Assembly (NCBI RefSeq): GCF_932274485.2
Contig: NC_065887.2
Coordinates: 11,318,001-11,382,000, forward strand
Length of the DNA stretch: 64,000 nt
Source: Patella vulgata
Taxonomy: Eukaryota; Mollusca; Gastropoda; Patellidae
Direction: 5' to 3'
In this document: positions 12,201-27,200 of the stretch, one piece after another
How the letters are laid out: each line of letters starts with the position of its first letter
Numbering within the stretch: the first letter of the stretch is position 1
The notes under the pieces: generated by a model
Databases searched by the model: none
What the model was told of the DNA's origin: nothing
The model's input: only the letters and a program-made list of their open reading frames with translations
Position numbers and translations under genes: made by a program

Positions 12201-15200
12201 TTAGGGTGTTGTTAATTCACTGAAATGACAAGTTTAATCATTTAAACGCTTCAAATTGACAGTGCTCCAGTGGCGAAATAATGCGTTCAGCTGTCCATAT
12301 AGAACATCACTATAAAATCTATATCTCGACATTGGTATAATTTTTACTAATTTGGGTTTAATTTGGTTTTATAATTATTAATTACTGAAACCATTCGAAG
12401 AACCAGTTTAGACAATGAACCCGGATTTGATTGGAGGGAGCGGGTGGAGCTATTTAAATAAATGATTACAGCAGCGTATTTCAACATTTTTGTGTCAATT
12501 TAAACCAATGGGATTTTAATTAATTATTTAATTGGCTAATTACCGAAAGCCCTCCAGAGAGACAGTGATCTAGTAGCAACAATAATGGTTTTAGTGGTTT
12601 CATATAAAATCGTCCCAACTACTATAATGATTTACATTTTTAAATGGTTTCTATGAAGTTATGTCATCTTAACATCTATTCACAGATAAGACCCGTAATT
12701 TTCTTTGAAAATGATTCATAGCTTCATTCATACTAAAACAAATATGCAGATCATTTAAATTTCGCCAATTTTGATATTGTGAGATATTGGGAAGTTTAAA
12801 TTATTCAAGCTTTTCTAAGCTATAGTGTTATCTGTTATTAATAATTTGTGTTTCGTTTTCTATTTACAGTTGGAACAAAAACACGTAAATTAATGTAAAC
12901 AGTCAAATTAAAACAATAAATCAACATTTGAGCTTAAATATGACATATCACAAACATGATACTATAGAATTTTGAAGTTTGAAGCGACCATTACAGTTTA
13001 AACCAAAACATTTGATTTATGGATATATGTTGTATCTTAATACTTGGCACATCTTGTATTTCAGCACGATGTCTTGTGACATCTTTCTAGGATGTCTTTC
13101 TACCAATATGTATTGAAAGGGCCACTCTATGTTTTTGAAAACATCACCTGCGTATATAAATGACTATATAAATAAAAAACTTTCAAACATATTTGATAAC
13201 TATAAAATATTTGCAATTTTATTAACCGTTGTTTTGCTCTAATTTACAGTTTGTGCCGAGGTTAAAGGTATGGAGGACCCTGCTATTATACCCGCTTCCA
13301 GTATAACAGCACCGGGCGTTTCCAATCCCGAAAACCTTAGACCAGGAAGTGCAACCACAGCTACTTTCCCTGCCCAATCTTCACCAATTAGTGTAACAAT
13401 CGATTTGGCACCCATCACTGATGAAACGGTAGAAATTAAATCAGTGGAACTTGTATCACCACAGAATGTAGGATCTATCAGGGTATTTGTAATTGCAACT
13501 GGTGGTTCAGAAACAGAAGCAACTTATTTGACTGCAGTAAGTATAAACACGCTTGCTATTAAGACTCTATTCCTTAAGAGTTTTTTGTTTACAAGAACTG
13601 ATGTTTTCTATTATTTTTACAGACTGATTTATCAGCACCCATTCCTAAAGCTACCTTCCCTGCTGGTACGGAAGCTGCACAAATCAGAGTCGAAGTAACC
13701 CAAACCAATAACGATTCCGAAACAAGTTTCTCTCTTGATGTTAGAGCATGTTTCGAAGGTAGGATACTAATATATTTGTAATTCAGTTTTATTATGTGTT
13801 CGACGATGAAAATATGCAAAGAAAATAAATTTGAATAATCTTCCAAGGAATTCAATCCAATTGTCGTCTATGATTCTATGGGCGTACTTCTTTTATTTTA
13901 GAAACAAGTGTGTCCGGCACATCACCCACTGAAGCAGGAACATCACCCACTGAAGCAGGAACATCTCCTACAGGTAATTGTAATTTCTGAATATCCCTAA
14001 TTTCGAGTGTCAAATTTCAGATATTTATTTTGTTCAACTGCAGTCCGTTAGTTTAGAACAACCATAAGATAAATCTAGATACGTATGTAAATAAAGAAAG
14101 TCGAACAATTTTAAGCTGAAACAAAATTGGTTGAGTTACTTATCTTATCTTAACTTTTCCTTTTATTCCTTTTAACAGTTGGAACAACTACACGTAAGTT
14201 TATTTTTATTTATTTTTTAAAGAAAGGGAATAATATCCAGGCTTCATTTATATGAACACTCTCTGAATCCAACAAAATCTTTGAAGTGACCATTACAGTT
14301 TAAATATAAAAAAAATGATTTACATGCATTTGATTGATGGATGTGTGTTGTATCTTAACACTTGGCACATTTTGTATTTCAGCACGGTGTCTTGTGACAG
14401 AAGGAATGGCAAGTCCAACAGTTATACCAGCTGCATACCTTGAACAACCATCTGGATTCCCATCGACAGATGATCCAGAGAATCTGAGACCAGGTGGTGA
14501 TCAATTTACAATTAACCCATCGGATGCTCCTACCAACGTCACATTTAAACTTACTGATGATGTTGAGCCCGTTGATCTGTCAGAAGTAAAACTTCCTGCC
14601 AATGACAATGTGCAAACATTTAGAGTATTTGGACGAACGGGACCTTCAGCACCATGGACACTACTTGAATCTACTGATGTAAGTACATGGTCATGGTCAA
14701 ACCAATACAATTTTTTCTTTTCAATTTATAAGAGTCGTACAACCATAAATTGTTTATATTCATTGATTTAATTAGATGCTTTATATGGGGAATTGTATGT
14801 GTTTCCAGTCGTTTACTTTTATTTGATTTGAATCCATCAATAAACTTTAAATTACAATATCGTTCTATCTTTAAACAGAATGATACCACTGATGATTCTC
14901 TTAAATTCCCACCTGAAGTCGTTGTCACAGAGATTATGGTCGAAATAACACCAACGGATTCGGACAAACCAGTGACGATTGATGTTAGTGTGCACGCCTG
15001 TTTTGTAGGTTCGTAGCAAATCTTTATTCTTTTTTTCTTAGATATTTCTTTATCCACCTTTAATATAATTACTTTATCCCATATTAATGTTCTACTACAT
15101 TTGTATCTTTATAGTTACAACTGGCACAGAAGGAACATCACCAACAGGTAAGCCTAATGAACGATTTGATAACTTGTTAAATATATTTTAGGAAATTTTA

Positions 15201-18200
15201 TATCAGATGGAATGAAATAAAACATTGCGTGGACTCAAATAGGTCTGTAACAATAGCTGCCACGAATGTAATATATGGATAAACAGTAAACATGTAATGA
15301 ATTTTGATTTAATTGAAAGGAGCGTCAATTTCCTTGACATTTGTTTAATTTGAGCAATGCAAGTGTTGACAAACAATTAATTCTTTTCTGAAATATCTGT
15401 ATAACCATTTATATCTCCAGCACCCGAAACTTCGCCAACTGCACCCGGAACTTCGCCAACTGCGCCGGAACGTCTCCCACAGTTAATTGTAGTCGGACAT
15501 TTTTAATCTTTACTAGAATATCATGTTAAATGTTTTTTAACAGCAGATGATATACTATTCCATATCTATCTAATGGAAGTAACAATTATTTATATTTTGG
15601 TGTAGTTCTTTTATACAAATGATTATTGGATACTACTGTCAATTTGTTTGACAGTTACACTACTCCGAGGCCCAGCCTATATTATCAGACAAGCACTTTA
15701 ATTTCAGCAGTCAATGTCTTGAAAAACAAATGATTTATACATCGAGCAGCATTAACTTCGCCACCGGCGCCCAGGACCTTCTACCACAAACCCCTTGAGC
15801 AGTTAAAGAACTGATGAACAATTCATTCTTTTATAAAATATTTAATATAAAATCATTTCTGTCTCCAGCACCAGGAACTTCCCCAACTGCACCCGGAACT
15901 TCCCCAACTGGACCCGGAACTTCACCGACTGCGCCTGGAACTTCTCCCACAGGTAATACAAGTACAAACAATCAACTACATTTAATTACAATTATTTATA
16001 TCTTGATGCAGCCTATTTACATAAAGCAGTAATGGTTAATGATGTCAATGTACTTGACAGTTACAGATCTTCTAGGCCCGGCTTATATTCTCGGACAAGC
16101 ACTTTAATTTCAGATGGCCATGCACTTGAAAAACAATTGATTTATATATCCAGCACCAAGAATTTCGCCATCTGCGACCAGAACTTCTCCCACAAACTAC
16201 TAGAGGACCGCTTATACGTATCTTGAAGCTGAAAAGTGACAGCTGTATAATTACGTAAATACGATACAAAATGCCTCGCATTGTGACGCACCCAAGAGAG
16301 AGTGAACTTTCCACGGCCTTTTGTTCCAGAGTGATATCCTCTTATCCAAAAACCTTGATAGAGGCTACAATTTTCAAGAGATCCTTTTTCAAATTTTGTG
16401 TGAAGCTTTGGCTACATTACAGGATAATGATATTAAGCTATAGTTTTCAGCAGATTTTTTTTTAAATTCCATATGAAGCATTGGGATAACCAAAGGATGT
16501 GCTCGATCAATTTTACCACTCTTGCAACAGAGGGTGTGTGTTTCATGGCAACCGATTGCTCGAGACGAGTACGAGACTGAACGTGCGTCACCGGATTGAC
16601 ACTCTCCCTTGTGATGGATCCCCATAGGTTACATAAGTGCCGCACCTTGTGTTTTGCATTTGATACATTTGCCTGAATGTTAGTTGCTTAGGGTGTTGTT
16701 AATTCACTGAAATGACAAGTTTAATCATTTAAACGCTTCAAATTGACAGTGCTCCAGTGGCGAAATAATGCGTTCAGCTGTCCATATAAAACATCACTAT
16801 AAAATCTATATCTCGACATTGGTATAATTTTTACTAATTTGGGTTTAATTTGGTTTTATAATTATTAATTACTGAAACCATTCGAAGAACCAGTTTAGAC
16901 AATGAACCCGGATTTGATTGGAGGGAGCGGGTGGAGCTATTTAAATAAATGATTACAGCAGCGTATTTCAACATTTTTGTATCAATTTAAACCAATGGGA
17001 TTTTAATTAATTATTTAATTGGCTAATTACCGAAAGCCCTCCAGAGAGACAGTGATCTAGTAGCAACAATAATGGTTTTAGTGGTTTCATATAAAATCGT
17101 CCCAACTACTATAATGATTTACATTTTTAAATGGTTTCTATGAAGTTATGTCATCTTAACATCTATTCACAGATAAGACCCGTAATTTTCTTTGAAAATG
17201 ATTCATAGCTTCATTCATACTAAAACAAATATGCAGATCATTTAAATTTCGCCAATTTTGATATTGTGAGATATTGGGAAGTTTAAATTATTCAAGCTTT
17301 TCTAAGCTATAGTGTTATCTGTTATTAATAATTTGTGTTTCGTTTTCTATTTACAGTTGGAACAAAAACACGTAAATTAATGTAAACAGTCAAATTAAAA
17401 CAATAAATCAACATTTGAGCTTAAATATGACATATCACAAACATGATACTATAGAATTTTGAAGTTTGAAGCGACCATTACAGTTTAAACCAAAACATTT
17501 GATTTATGGATATATGTTGTATCTTAATACTTGGCACATCTTGTATTTCAGCACGATGTCTTGTGACATCTTTCTAGGATGTCTTTCTACCAATATGTAT
17601 TGAAAGGGCCACTCTATGTTTTTGAAAACATCACCTGCGTATATAAATGACTATATAAATAAAAAACTTTCAAACATATTTGATAACTATAAAATATTTG
17701 CAATTTTATTAACCGTTGTTTTGCTCTAATTTACAGTTTGTGCCGAGGTTAAAGGTATGGAGGACCCTGCTATTATACCCGCTTCCAGTATAACAGCACC
17801 GGGCGTTTCCAATCCCGAAAACCTTAGACCAGGAAGTGCAACCACAGCTACTTTCCCTGCCCAATCTTCACCAATTAGTGTAACAATCGATTTGGCACCC
17901 ATCACTGATGAAACGGTAGAAATTAAATCAGTGGAACTTGTATCACCACAGAATGTAGGATCTATCAGGGTATTTGTAATTGCAACTGGTGGTTCAGAAA
18001 CAGAAGCAACTTATTTGACTGCAGTAAGTATAAACACGCTTGCTATTAAGACTCTATTCCTTAAGAGTTTTTTGTTTACAAGAACTGATGTTTTCTATTA
18101 TTTTTACAGACTGATTTATCAGCACCCATTCCTAAAGCTACCTTCCCTGCTGGTACGGAAGCTGCACAAATCAGAGTCGAAGTAACCCAAACCAATAACG

Positions 18201-21200
18201 ATTCCGAAACAAGTTTCTCTCTTGATGTTAGAGCATGTTTCGAAGGTAGGATACTAATATATTTGTAATTCAGTTTTATTATGTGTTCGACGATGAAAAT
18301 ATGCAAAGAAAATAAATTTGAATAATCTTCCAAGGAATTCAATCCAATTGTCGTCTATGATTCTATGGGCGTACTTCTTTTATTTTAGAAACAAGTGTGT
18401 CCGGCACATCACCCACTGAAGCAGGAACATCACCCACTGAAGCAGGAACATCTCCTACAGGTAATTGTAATTTCTGAATATCCCTAATTTCGAGTGTCAA
18501 ATTTCAGATATTTATTTTGTTCAACTGCAGTCCGTTAGTTTAGAACAACCATAAGATAAATCTAGATACGTATGTAAATAAAGAAAGTCGAACAATTTTA
18601 AGCTGAAACAAAATTGGTTGAGTTACTTATCTTATCTTAACTTTTCCTTTTATTCCTTTTAACAGTTGGAACAACTACACGTAAGTTTATTTTTATTTAT
18701 TTTTTAAAGAAAGGGAATAATATCCAGGCTTCATTTATATGAACACTCTCTGAATCCAACAAAATCTTTGAAGTGACCATTACAGTTTAAATATAAAAAA
18801 ATGATTTACATGCATTTGATTGATGGATGTGTGTTGTATCTTAACACTTGGCACATTTTGTATTTCAGCACGGTGTCTTGTGACAGAAGGAATGGCAAGT
18901 CCAACAGTTATACCAGCTGCATACCTTGAACAACCATCTGGATTCCCATCGACAGATGATCCAGAGAATCTGAGACCAGGTGGTGATCAATTTACAATTA
19001 ACCCATCGGATGCTCCTACCAACGTCACATTTAAACTTACTGATGATGTTGAGCCCGTTGATCTGTCAGAAGTAAAACTTCCTGCCAATGACAATGTGCA
19101 AACATTTAGAGTATTTGGACGAACGGGACCTTCAGCACCATGGACACTACTTGAATCTACTGATGTAAGTACATGGTCATGGTCAAACCAATACAATTTT
19201 TTCTTTTCAATTTATAAGAGTCGTACAACCATAAATTGTTTATATTCATTGATTTAATTAGATGCTTTATATGGGGAATTGTATGTGTTTCCAGTCGTTT
19301 ACTTTTATTTGATTTGAATCCATCAATAAACTTTAAATTACAATATCGTTCTATCTTTAAACAGAATGATACCACTGATGATTCTCTTAAATTCCCACCT
19401 GAAGTCGTTGTCACAGAGATTATGGTCGAAATAACACCAACGGATTCGGACAAACCAGTGACGATTGATGTTAGTGTGCACGCCTGTTTTGTAGGTTCGT
19501 AGCAAATCTTTATTCTTTTTTTCTTAGATATTTCTTTATCCACCTTTAATATAATTACTTTATCCCATATTAATGTTCTACTACATTTGTATCTTTATAG
19601 TTACAACTGGCACAGAAGGAACATCACCAACAGGTAAGCCTAATGAACGATTTGATAACTTGTTAAATATATTTTAGGAAATTTTATATCAGATGGAATG
19701 AAATAAAACATTGCGTGGACTCAAATAGGTCTGTAACAATAGCTGCCACGAATGTAATATATGGATAAACAGTAAACATGTAATGAATTTTGATTTAATT
19801 GAAAGGAGCGTCAATTTCCTTGACATTTGTTTAATTTGAGCAATGCAAGTGTTGACAAACAATTAATTCTTTTCTGAAATATCTGTATAACCATTTATAT
19901 CTCCAGCACCCGAAACTTCGCCAACTGCACCCGGAACTTCGCCAACTGCGCCGGAACGTCTCCCACAGTTAATTGTAGTCGGACATTTTTAATCTTTACT
20001 AGAATATCATGTTAAATGTTTTTTAACAGCAGATGATATACTATTCCATATCTATCTAATGGAAGTAACAATTATTTATATTTTGGTGTAGTTCTTTTAT
20101 ACAAATGATTATTGGATACTACTGTCAATTTGTTTGACAGTTACACTACTCCGAGGCCCAGCCTATATTATCAGACAAGCACTTTAATTTCAGCAGTCAA
20201 TGTCTTGAAAAACAAATGATTTATACATCGAGCAGCATTAACTTCGCCACCGGCGCCCAGGACCTTCTACCACAAACCCCTTGAGCAGTTAAAGAACTGA
20301 TGAACAATTCATTCTTTTATAAAATATTTAATATAAAATCATTTCTGTCTCCAGCACCAGGAACTTCCCCAACTGCACCCGGAACTTCCCCAACTGGACC
20401 CGGAACTTCACCGACTGCGCCTGGAACTTCTCCCACAGGTAATACAAGTACAAACAATCAACTACATTTAATTACAATTATTTATATCTTGATGCAGCCT
20501 ATTTACATAAAGCAGTAATGGTTAATGATGTCAATGTACTTGACAGTTACAGATCTTCTAGGCCCGGCTTATATTCTCGGACAAGCACTTTAATTTCAGA
20601 TGGCCATGCACTTGAAAAACAATTGATTTATATATCCAGCACCAAGAATTTCGCCATCTGCGACCAGAACTTCTCCCACAAACTACTAGAGGACCGCTTA
20701 TACGTATCTTGAAGCTGAAAAGTGACAGCTGTATAATTACGTAAATACGATACAAAATGCCTCTCATTGTGACGCACCCAAGAGAGAGTGAACTTTCCAC
20801 GGCCTTTTGTTCCAGAGTGATATCCTCTTATCCAAAAACCTTGATAGAGGCTACAATTTTCAAGAGATCCTTTTTCAAATTTTGTGTGAAGCTTTGGCTA
20901 CATTACAGGATAATGATATTAAGCTATAGTTTTCAGCAGATTTTTTTTTAAATTCCATATGAAGCATTGGGATAACCAAAGGATGTGCTCGATCAATTTT
21001 ACCACTCTTGCAACAGAGGGTGTGTGTTTCATGGCAACCGATTGCTCGAGACGAGTACGAGACTGAACGTGCGTCACCGGATTGACACTCTCCCTTGTGA
21101 TGGATCCCCATAGGTTACATAAGTGCCGCACCTTGTGTTTTGCATTTGATACATTTGCCTGAATGTTAGTTGCTTAGGGTGTTGTTAATTCACTGAAATG

Positions 21201-24200
21201 ACAAGTTTAATCATTTAAACGCTTCAAATTGACAGTGCTCCAGTGGCGAAATAATGCGTTCAGCTGTCCATATAAAACATCACTATAAAATCTATATCTC
21301 GACATTGGTATAATTTTTACTAATTTGGGTTTAATTTGGTTTTATAATTATTAATTACTGAAACCATTCGAAGAACCAGTTTAGACAATGAACCCGGATT
21401 TGATTGGAGGGAGCGGGTGGAGCTATTTAAATAAATGATTACAGCAGCGTATTTCAACATTTTTGTATCAATTTAAACCAATGGGATTTTAATTAATTAT
21501 TTAATTGGCTAATTACCGAAAGCCCTCCAGAGAGACAGTGATCTAGTAGCAACAATAATGGTTTTAGTGGTTTCATATAAAATCGTCCCAACTACTATAA
21601 TGATTTACATTTTTAAATGGTTTCTATGAAGTTATGTCATCTTAACATCTATTCACAGATAAGACCCGTAATTTTCTTTGAAAATGATTCATAGCTTCAT
21701 TCATACTAAAACAAATATGCAGATCATTTAAATTTCGCCAATTTTGATATTGTGAGATATTGGGAAGTTTAAATTATTCAAGCTTTTCTAAGCTATAGTG
21801 TTATCTGTTATTAATAATTTGTGTTTCGTTTTCTATTTACAGTTGGAACAAAAACACGTAAATTAATGTAAACAGTCAAATTAAAACAATAAATCAACAT
21901 TTGAGCTTAAATATGACATATCACAAACATGATACTATAGAATTTTGAAGTTTGAAGCGACCATTACAGTTTAAACCAAAACATTTGATTTATGGATATA
22001 TGTTGTATCTTAATACTTGGCACATCTTGTATTTCAGCACGATGTCTTGTGACATCTTTCTAGGATGTCTTTCTACCAATATGTATTGAAAGGGCCACTC
22101 TATGTTTTTGAAAACATCACCTGCGTATATAAATGACTATATAAATAAAAAACTTTCAAACATATTTGATAACTATAAAATATTTGCAATTTTATTAACC
22201 GTTGTTTTGCTCTAATTTACAGTTTGTGCCGAGGTTAAAGGTATGGAGGACCCTGCTATTATACCCGCTTCCAGTATAACAGCACCGGGCGTTTCCAATC
22301 CCGAAAACCTTAGACCAGGAAGTGCAACCACAGCTACTTTCCCTGCCCAATCTTCACCAATTAGTGTAACAATCGATTTGGCACCCATCACTGATGAAAC
22401 GGTAGAAATTAAATCAGTGGAACTTGTATCACCACAGAATGTAGGATCTATCAGGGTATTTGTAATTGCAACTGGTGGTTCAGAAACAGAAGCAACTTAT
22501 TTGACTGCAGTAAGTATAAACACGCTTGCTATTAAGACTCTATTCCTTAAGAGTTTTTTGTTTACAAGAACTGATGTTTTCTATTATTTTTACAGACTGA
22601 TTTATCAGCACCCATTCCTAAAGCTACCTTCCCTGCTGGTACGGAAGCTGCACAAATCAGAGTCGAAGTAACCCAAACCAATAACGATTCCGAAACAAGT
22701 TTCTCTCTTGATGTTAGAGCATGTTTCGAAGGTAGGATACTAATATATTTGTAATTCAGTTTTATTATGTGTTCGACGATGAAAATATGCAAAGAAAATA
22801 AATTTGAATAATCTTCCAAGGAATTCAATCCAATTGTCGTCTATGATTCTATGGGCGTACTTCTTTTATTTTAGAAACAAGTGTGTCCGGCACATCACCC
22901 ACTGAAGCAGGAACATCACCCACTGAAGCAGGAACATCTCCTACAGGTAATTGTAATTTCTGAATATCCCTAATTTCGAGTGTCAAATTTCAGATATTTA
23001 TTTTGTTCAACTGCAGTCCGTTAGTTTAGAACAACCATAAGATAAATCTAGATACGTATGTAAATAAAGAAAGTCGAACAATTTTAAGCTGAAACAAAAT
23101 TGGTTGAGTTACTTATCTTATCTTAACTTTTCCTTTTATTCCTTTTAACAGTTGGAACAACTACACGTAAGTTTATTTTTATTTATTTTTTAAAGAAAGG
23201 GAATAATATCCAGGCTTCATTTATATGAACACTCTCTGAATCCAACAAAATCTTTGAAGTGACCATTACAGTTTAAATATAAAAAAAATGATTTACATGC
23301 ATTTGATTGATGGATGTGTGTTGTATCTTAACACTTGGCACATTTTGTATTTCAGCACGGTGTCTTGTGACAGAAGGAATGGCAAGTCCAACAGTTATAC
23401 CAGCTGCATACCTTGAACAACCATCTGGATTCCCATCGACAGATGATCCAGAGAATCTGAGACCAGGTGGTGATCAATTTACAATTAACCCATCGGATGC
23501 TCCTACCAACGTCACATTTAAACTTACTGATGATGTTGAGCCCGTTGATCTGTCAGAAGTAAAACTTCCTGCCAATGACAATGTGCAAACATTTAGAGTA
23601 TTTGGACGAACGGGACCTTCAGCACCATGGACACTACTTGAATCTACTGATGTAAGTACATGGTCATGGTCAAACCAATACAATTTTTTCTTTTCAATTT
23701 ATAAGAGTCGTACAACCATAAATTGTTTATATTCATTGATTTAATTAGATGCTTTATATGGGGAATTGTATGTGTTTCCAGTCGTTTACTTTTATTTGAT
23801 TTGAATCCATCAATAAACTTTAAATTACAATATCGTTCTATCTTTAAACAGAATGATACCACTGATGATTCTCTTAAATTCCCACCTGAAGTCGTTGTCA
23901 CAGAGATTATGGTCGAAATAACACCAACGGATTCGGACAAACCAGTGACGATTGATGTTAGTGTGCACGCCTGTTTTGTAGGTTCGTAGCAAATCTTTAT
24001 TCTTTTTTTCTTAGATATTTCTTTATCCACCTTTAATATAATTACTTTATCCCATATTAATGTTCTACTACATTTGTATCTTTATAGTTACAACTGGCAC
24101 AGAAGGAACATCACCAACAGGTAAGCCTAATGAACGATTTGATAACTTGTTAAATATATTTTAGGAAATTTTATATCAGATGGAATGAAATAAAACATTG

Positions 24201-27200
24201 CGTGGACTCAAATAGGTCTGTAACAATAGCTGCCACGAATGTAATATATGGATAAACAGTAAACATGTAATGAATTTTGATTTAATTGAAAGGAGCGTCA
24301 ATTTCCTTGACATTTGTTTAATTTGAGCAATGCAAGTGTTGACAAACAATTAATTCTTTTCTGAAATATCTGTATAACCATTTATATCTCCAGCACCCGA
24401 AACTTCGCCAACTGCACCCGGAACTTCGCCAACTGCGCCGGAACGTCTCCCACAGTTAATTGTAGTCGGACATTTTTAATCTTTACTAGAATATCATGTT
24501 AAATGTTTTTTAACAGCAGATGATATACTATTCCATATCTATCTAATGGAAGTAACAATTATTTATATTTTGGTGTAGTTCTTTTATACAAATGATTATT
24601 GGATACTACTGTCAATTTGTTTGACAGTTACACTACTCCGAGGCCCAGCCTATATTATCAGACAAGCACTTTAATTTCAGCAGTCAATGTCTTGAAAAAC
24701 AAATGATTTATACATCGAGCAGCATTAACTTCGCCACCGGCGCCCAGGACCTTCTACCACAAACCCCTTGAGCAGTTAAAGAACTGATGAACAATTCATT
24801 CTTTTATAAAATATTTAATATAAAATCATTTCTGTCTCCAGCACCAGGAACTTCCCCAACTGCACCCGGAACTTCCCCAACTGGACCCGGAACTTCACCG
24901 ACTGCGCCTGGAACTTCTCCCACAGGTAATACAAGTACAAACAATCAACTACATTTAATTACAATTATTTATATCTTGATGCAGCCTATTTACATAAAGC
25001 AGTAATGGTTAATGATGTCAATGTACTTGACAGTTACAGATCTTCTAGGCCCGGCTTATATTCTCGGACAAGCACTTTAATTTCAGATGGCCATGCACTT
25101 GAAAAACAATTGATTTATATATCCAGCACCAAGAATTTCGCCATCTGCGACCAGAACTTCTCCCACAAACTACTAGAGGACCGCTTATACGTATCTTGAA
25201 GCTGAAAAGTGACAGCTGTATAATTACGTAAATACGATACAAAATGCCTCTCATTGTGACGCACCCAAGAGAGAGTGAACTTTCCACGGCCTTTTGTTCC
25301 AGAGTGATATCCTCTTATCCAAAAACCTTGATAGAGGCTACAATTTTCAAGAGATCCTTTTTCAAATTTTGTGTGAAGCTTTGGCTACATTACAGGATAA
25401 TGATATTAAGCTATAGTTTTCAGCAGATTTTTTTTTAAATTCCATATGAAGCATTGGGATAACCAAAGGATGTGCTCGATCAATTTTACCACTCTTGCAA
25501 CAGAGGGTGTGTGTTTCATGGCAACCGATTGCTCGAGACGAGTACGAGACTGAACGTGCGTCACCGGATTGACACTCTCCCTTGTGATGGATCCCCATAG
25601 GTTACATAAGTGCCGCACCTTGTGTTTTGCATTTGATACATTTGCCTGAATGTTAGTTGCTTAGGGTGTTGTTAATTCACTGAAATGACAAGTTTAATCA
25701 TTTAAACGCTTCAAATTGACAGTGCTCCAGTGGCGAAATAATGCGTTCAGCTGTCCATATAGAACATCACTATAAAATCTATATCTCGACATTGGTATAA
25801 TTTTTACTAATTTGGGTTTAATTTGGTTTTATAATTATTAATTACTGAAACCATTCGAAGAACCAGTTTAGACAATGAACCCGGATTTGATTGGAGGGAG
25901 CGGGTGGAGCTATTTAAATAAATGATTACAGCAGCGTATTTCAACATTTTTGTGTCAATTTAAACCAATGGGATTTTAATTAATTATTTAATTGGCTAAT
26001 TACCGAAAGCCCTCCAGAGAGACAGTGATCTAGTAGCAACAATAATGGTTTTAGTGGTTTCATATAAAATCGTCCCAACTACTATAACGATTTACATTTT
26101 TAAATGGTTTCTATGAAGTTATGTCATCTTAACATCTATTCACAGATAAGACCCGTAATTTTCTTTGAAAATGATTCATAGCTTCATTCATACTAAAACA
26201 AATATGCAGATCATTTAAATTTCGCCAATTTTGATATTGTGAGATATTGGGAAGTTTAAATTATTCAAGCTTTTCTAAGCTATAGTGTTATCTGTTATTA
26301 ATAATTTGTGTTTCGTTTTCTATTTACAGTTGGAACAAAAACACGTAAATTAATGTAAACAGTCAAATTAAAACAATAAATCAACATTTGAGCTTAAATA
26401 TGACATATCACAAACATGATACTATAGAATTTTGAAGTTTGAAGCGACCATTACAGTTTAAACCAAAACATTTGATTTATGGATATATGTTGTATCTTAA
26501 TACTTGGCACATGTTGTATTTTAGCACGATGTCTTGTGACATCTTTCTAGGATGTCTTTCTACCAATATGTATTGAAAGGGCCACTCTATGTTTTTGAAA
26601 ACATCACCTGCGTATATAAATGACTATATAAATAAAAAACTTTCAAACATATTTGATAACTATAAAATATTTGCAATTTTATTAACCGTTGTTTTGCTCT
26701 AATTTACAGTTTGTGCCGAGGTTAAAGGTATGGAGGACCCTGCTATTATACCCGCTTCCAGTATAACAGCACCGGGCGTTTCCAATCCCGAAAACCTTAG
26801 ACCAGGAAGTGCAACCACAGCTACTTTCCCTGCCCAATCTTCACCAATTAGTGTAACAATCGATTTGGCACCCATCACTGATGAAACGGTAGAAATTAAA
26901 TCAGTGGAACTTGTATCACCACAGAATGTAGGATCTATCAGGGTATTTGTAATTGCAACTGGTGGTTCAGAAACAGAAGCAACTTATTTGACTGCAGTAA
27001 GTATAAACACGCTTGCTATTAAGACTCTATTCCTTAAGAGTTTTTTGTTTACAAGAACTGATGTTTTCTATTATTTTTACAGACTGATTTATCAGCACCC
27101 ATTCCTAAAGCTACCTTCCCTGCTGGTACGGAAGCTGCACAAATCAGAGTCGAAGTAACCCAAACCAATAACGATTCCGAAACAAGTTTCTCTCTTGATG

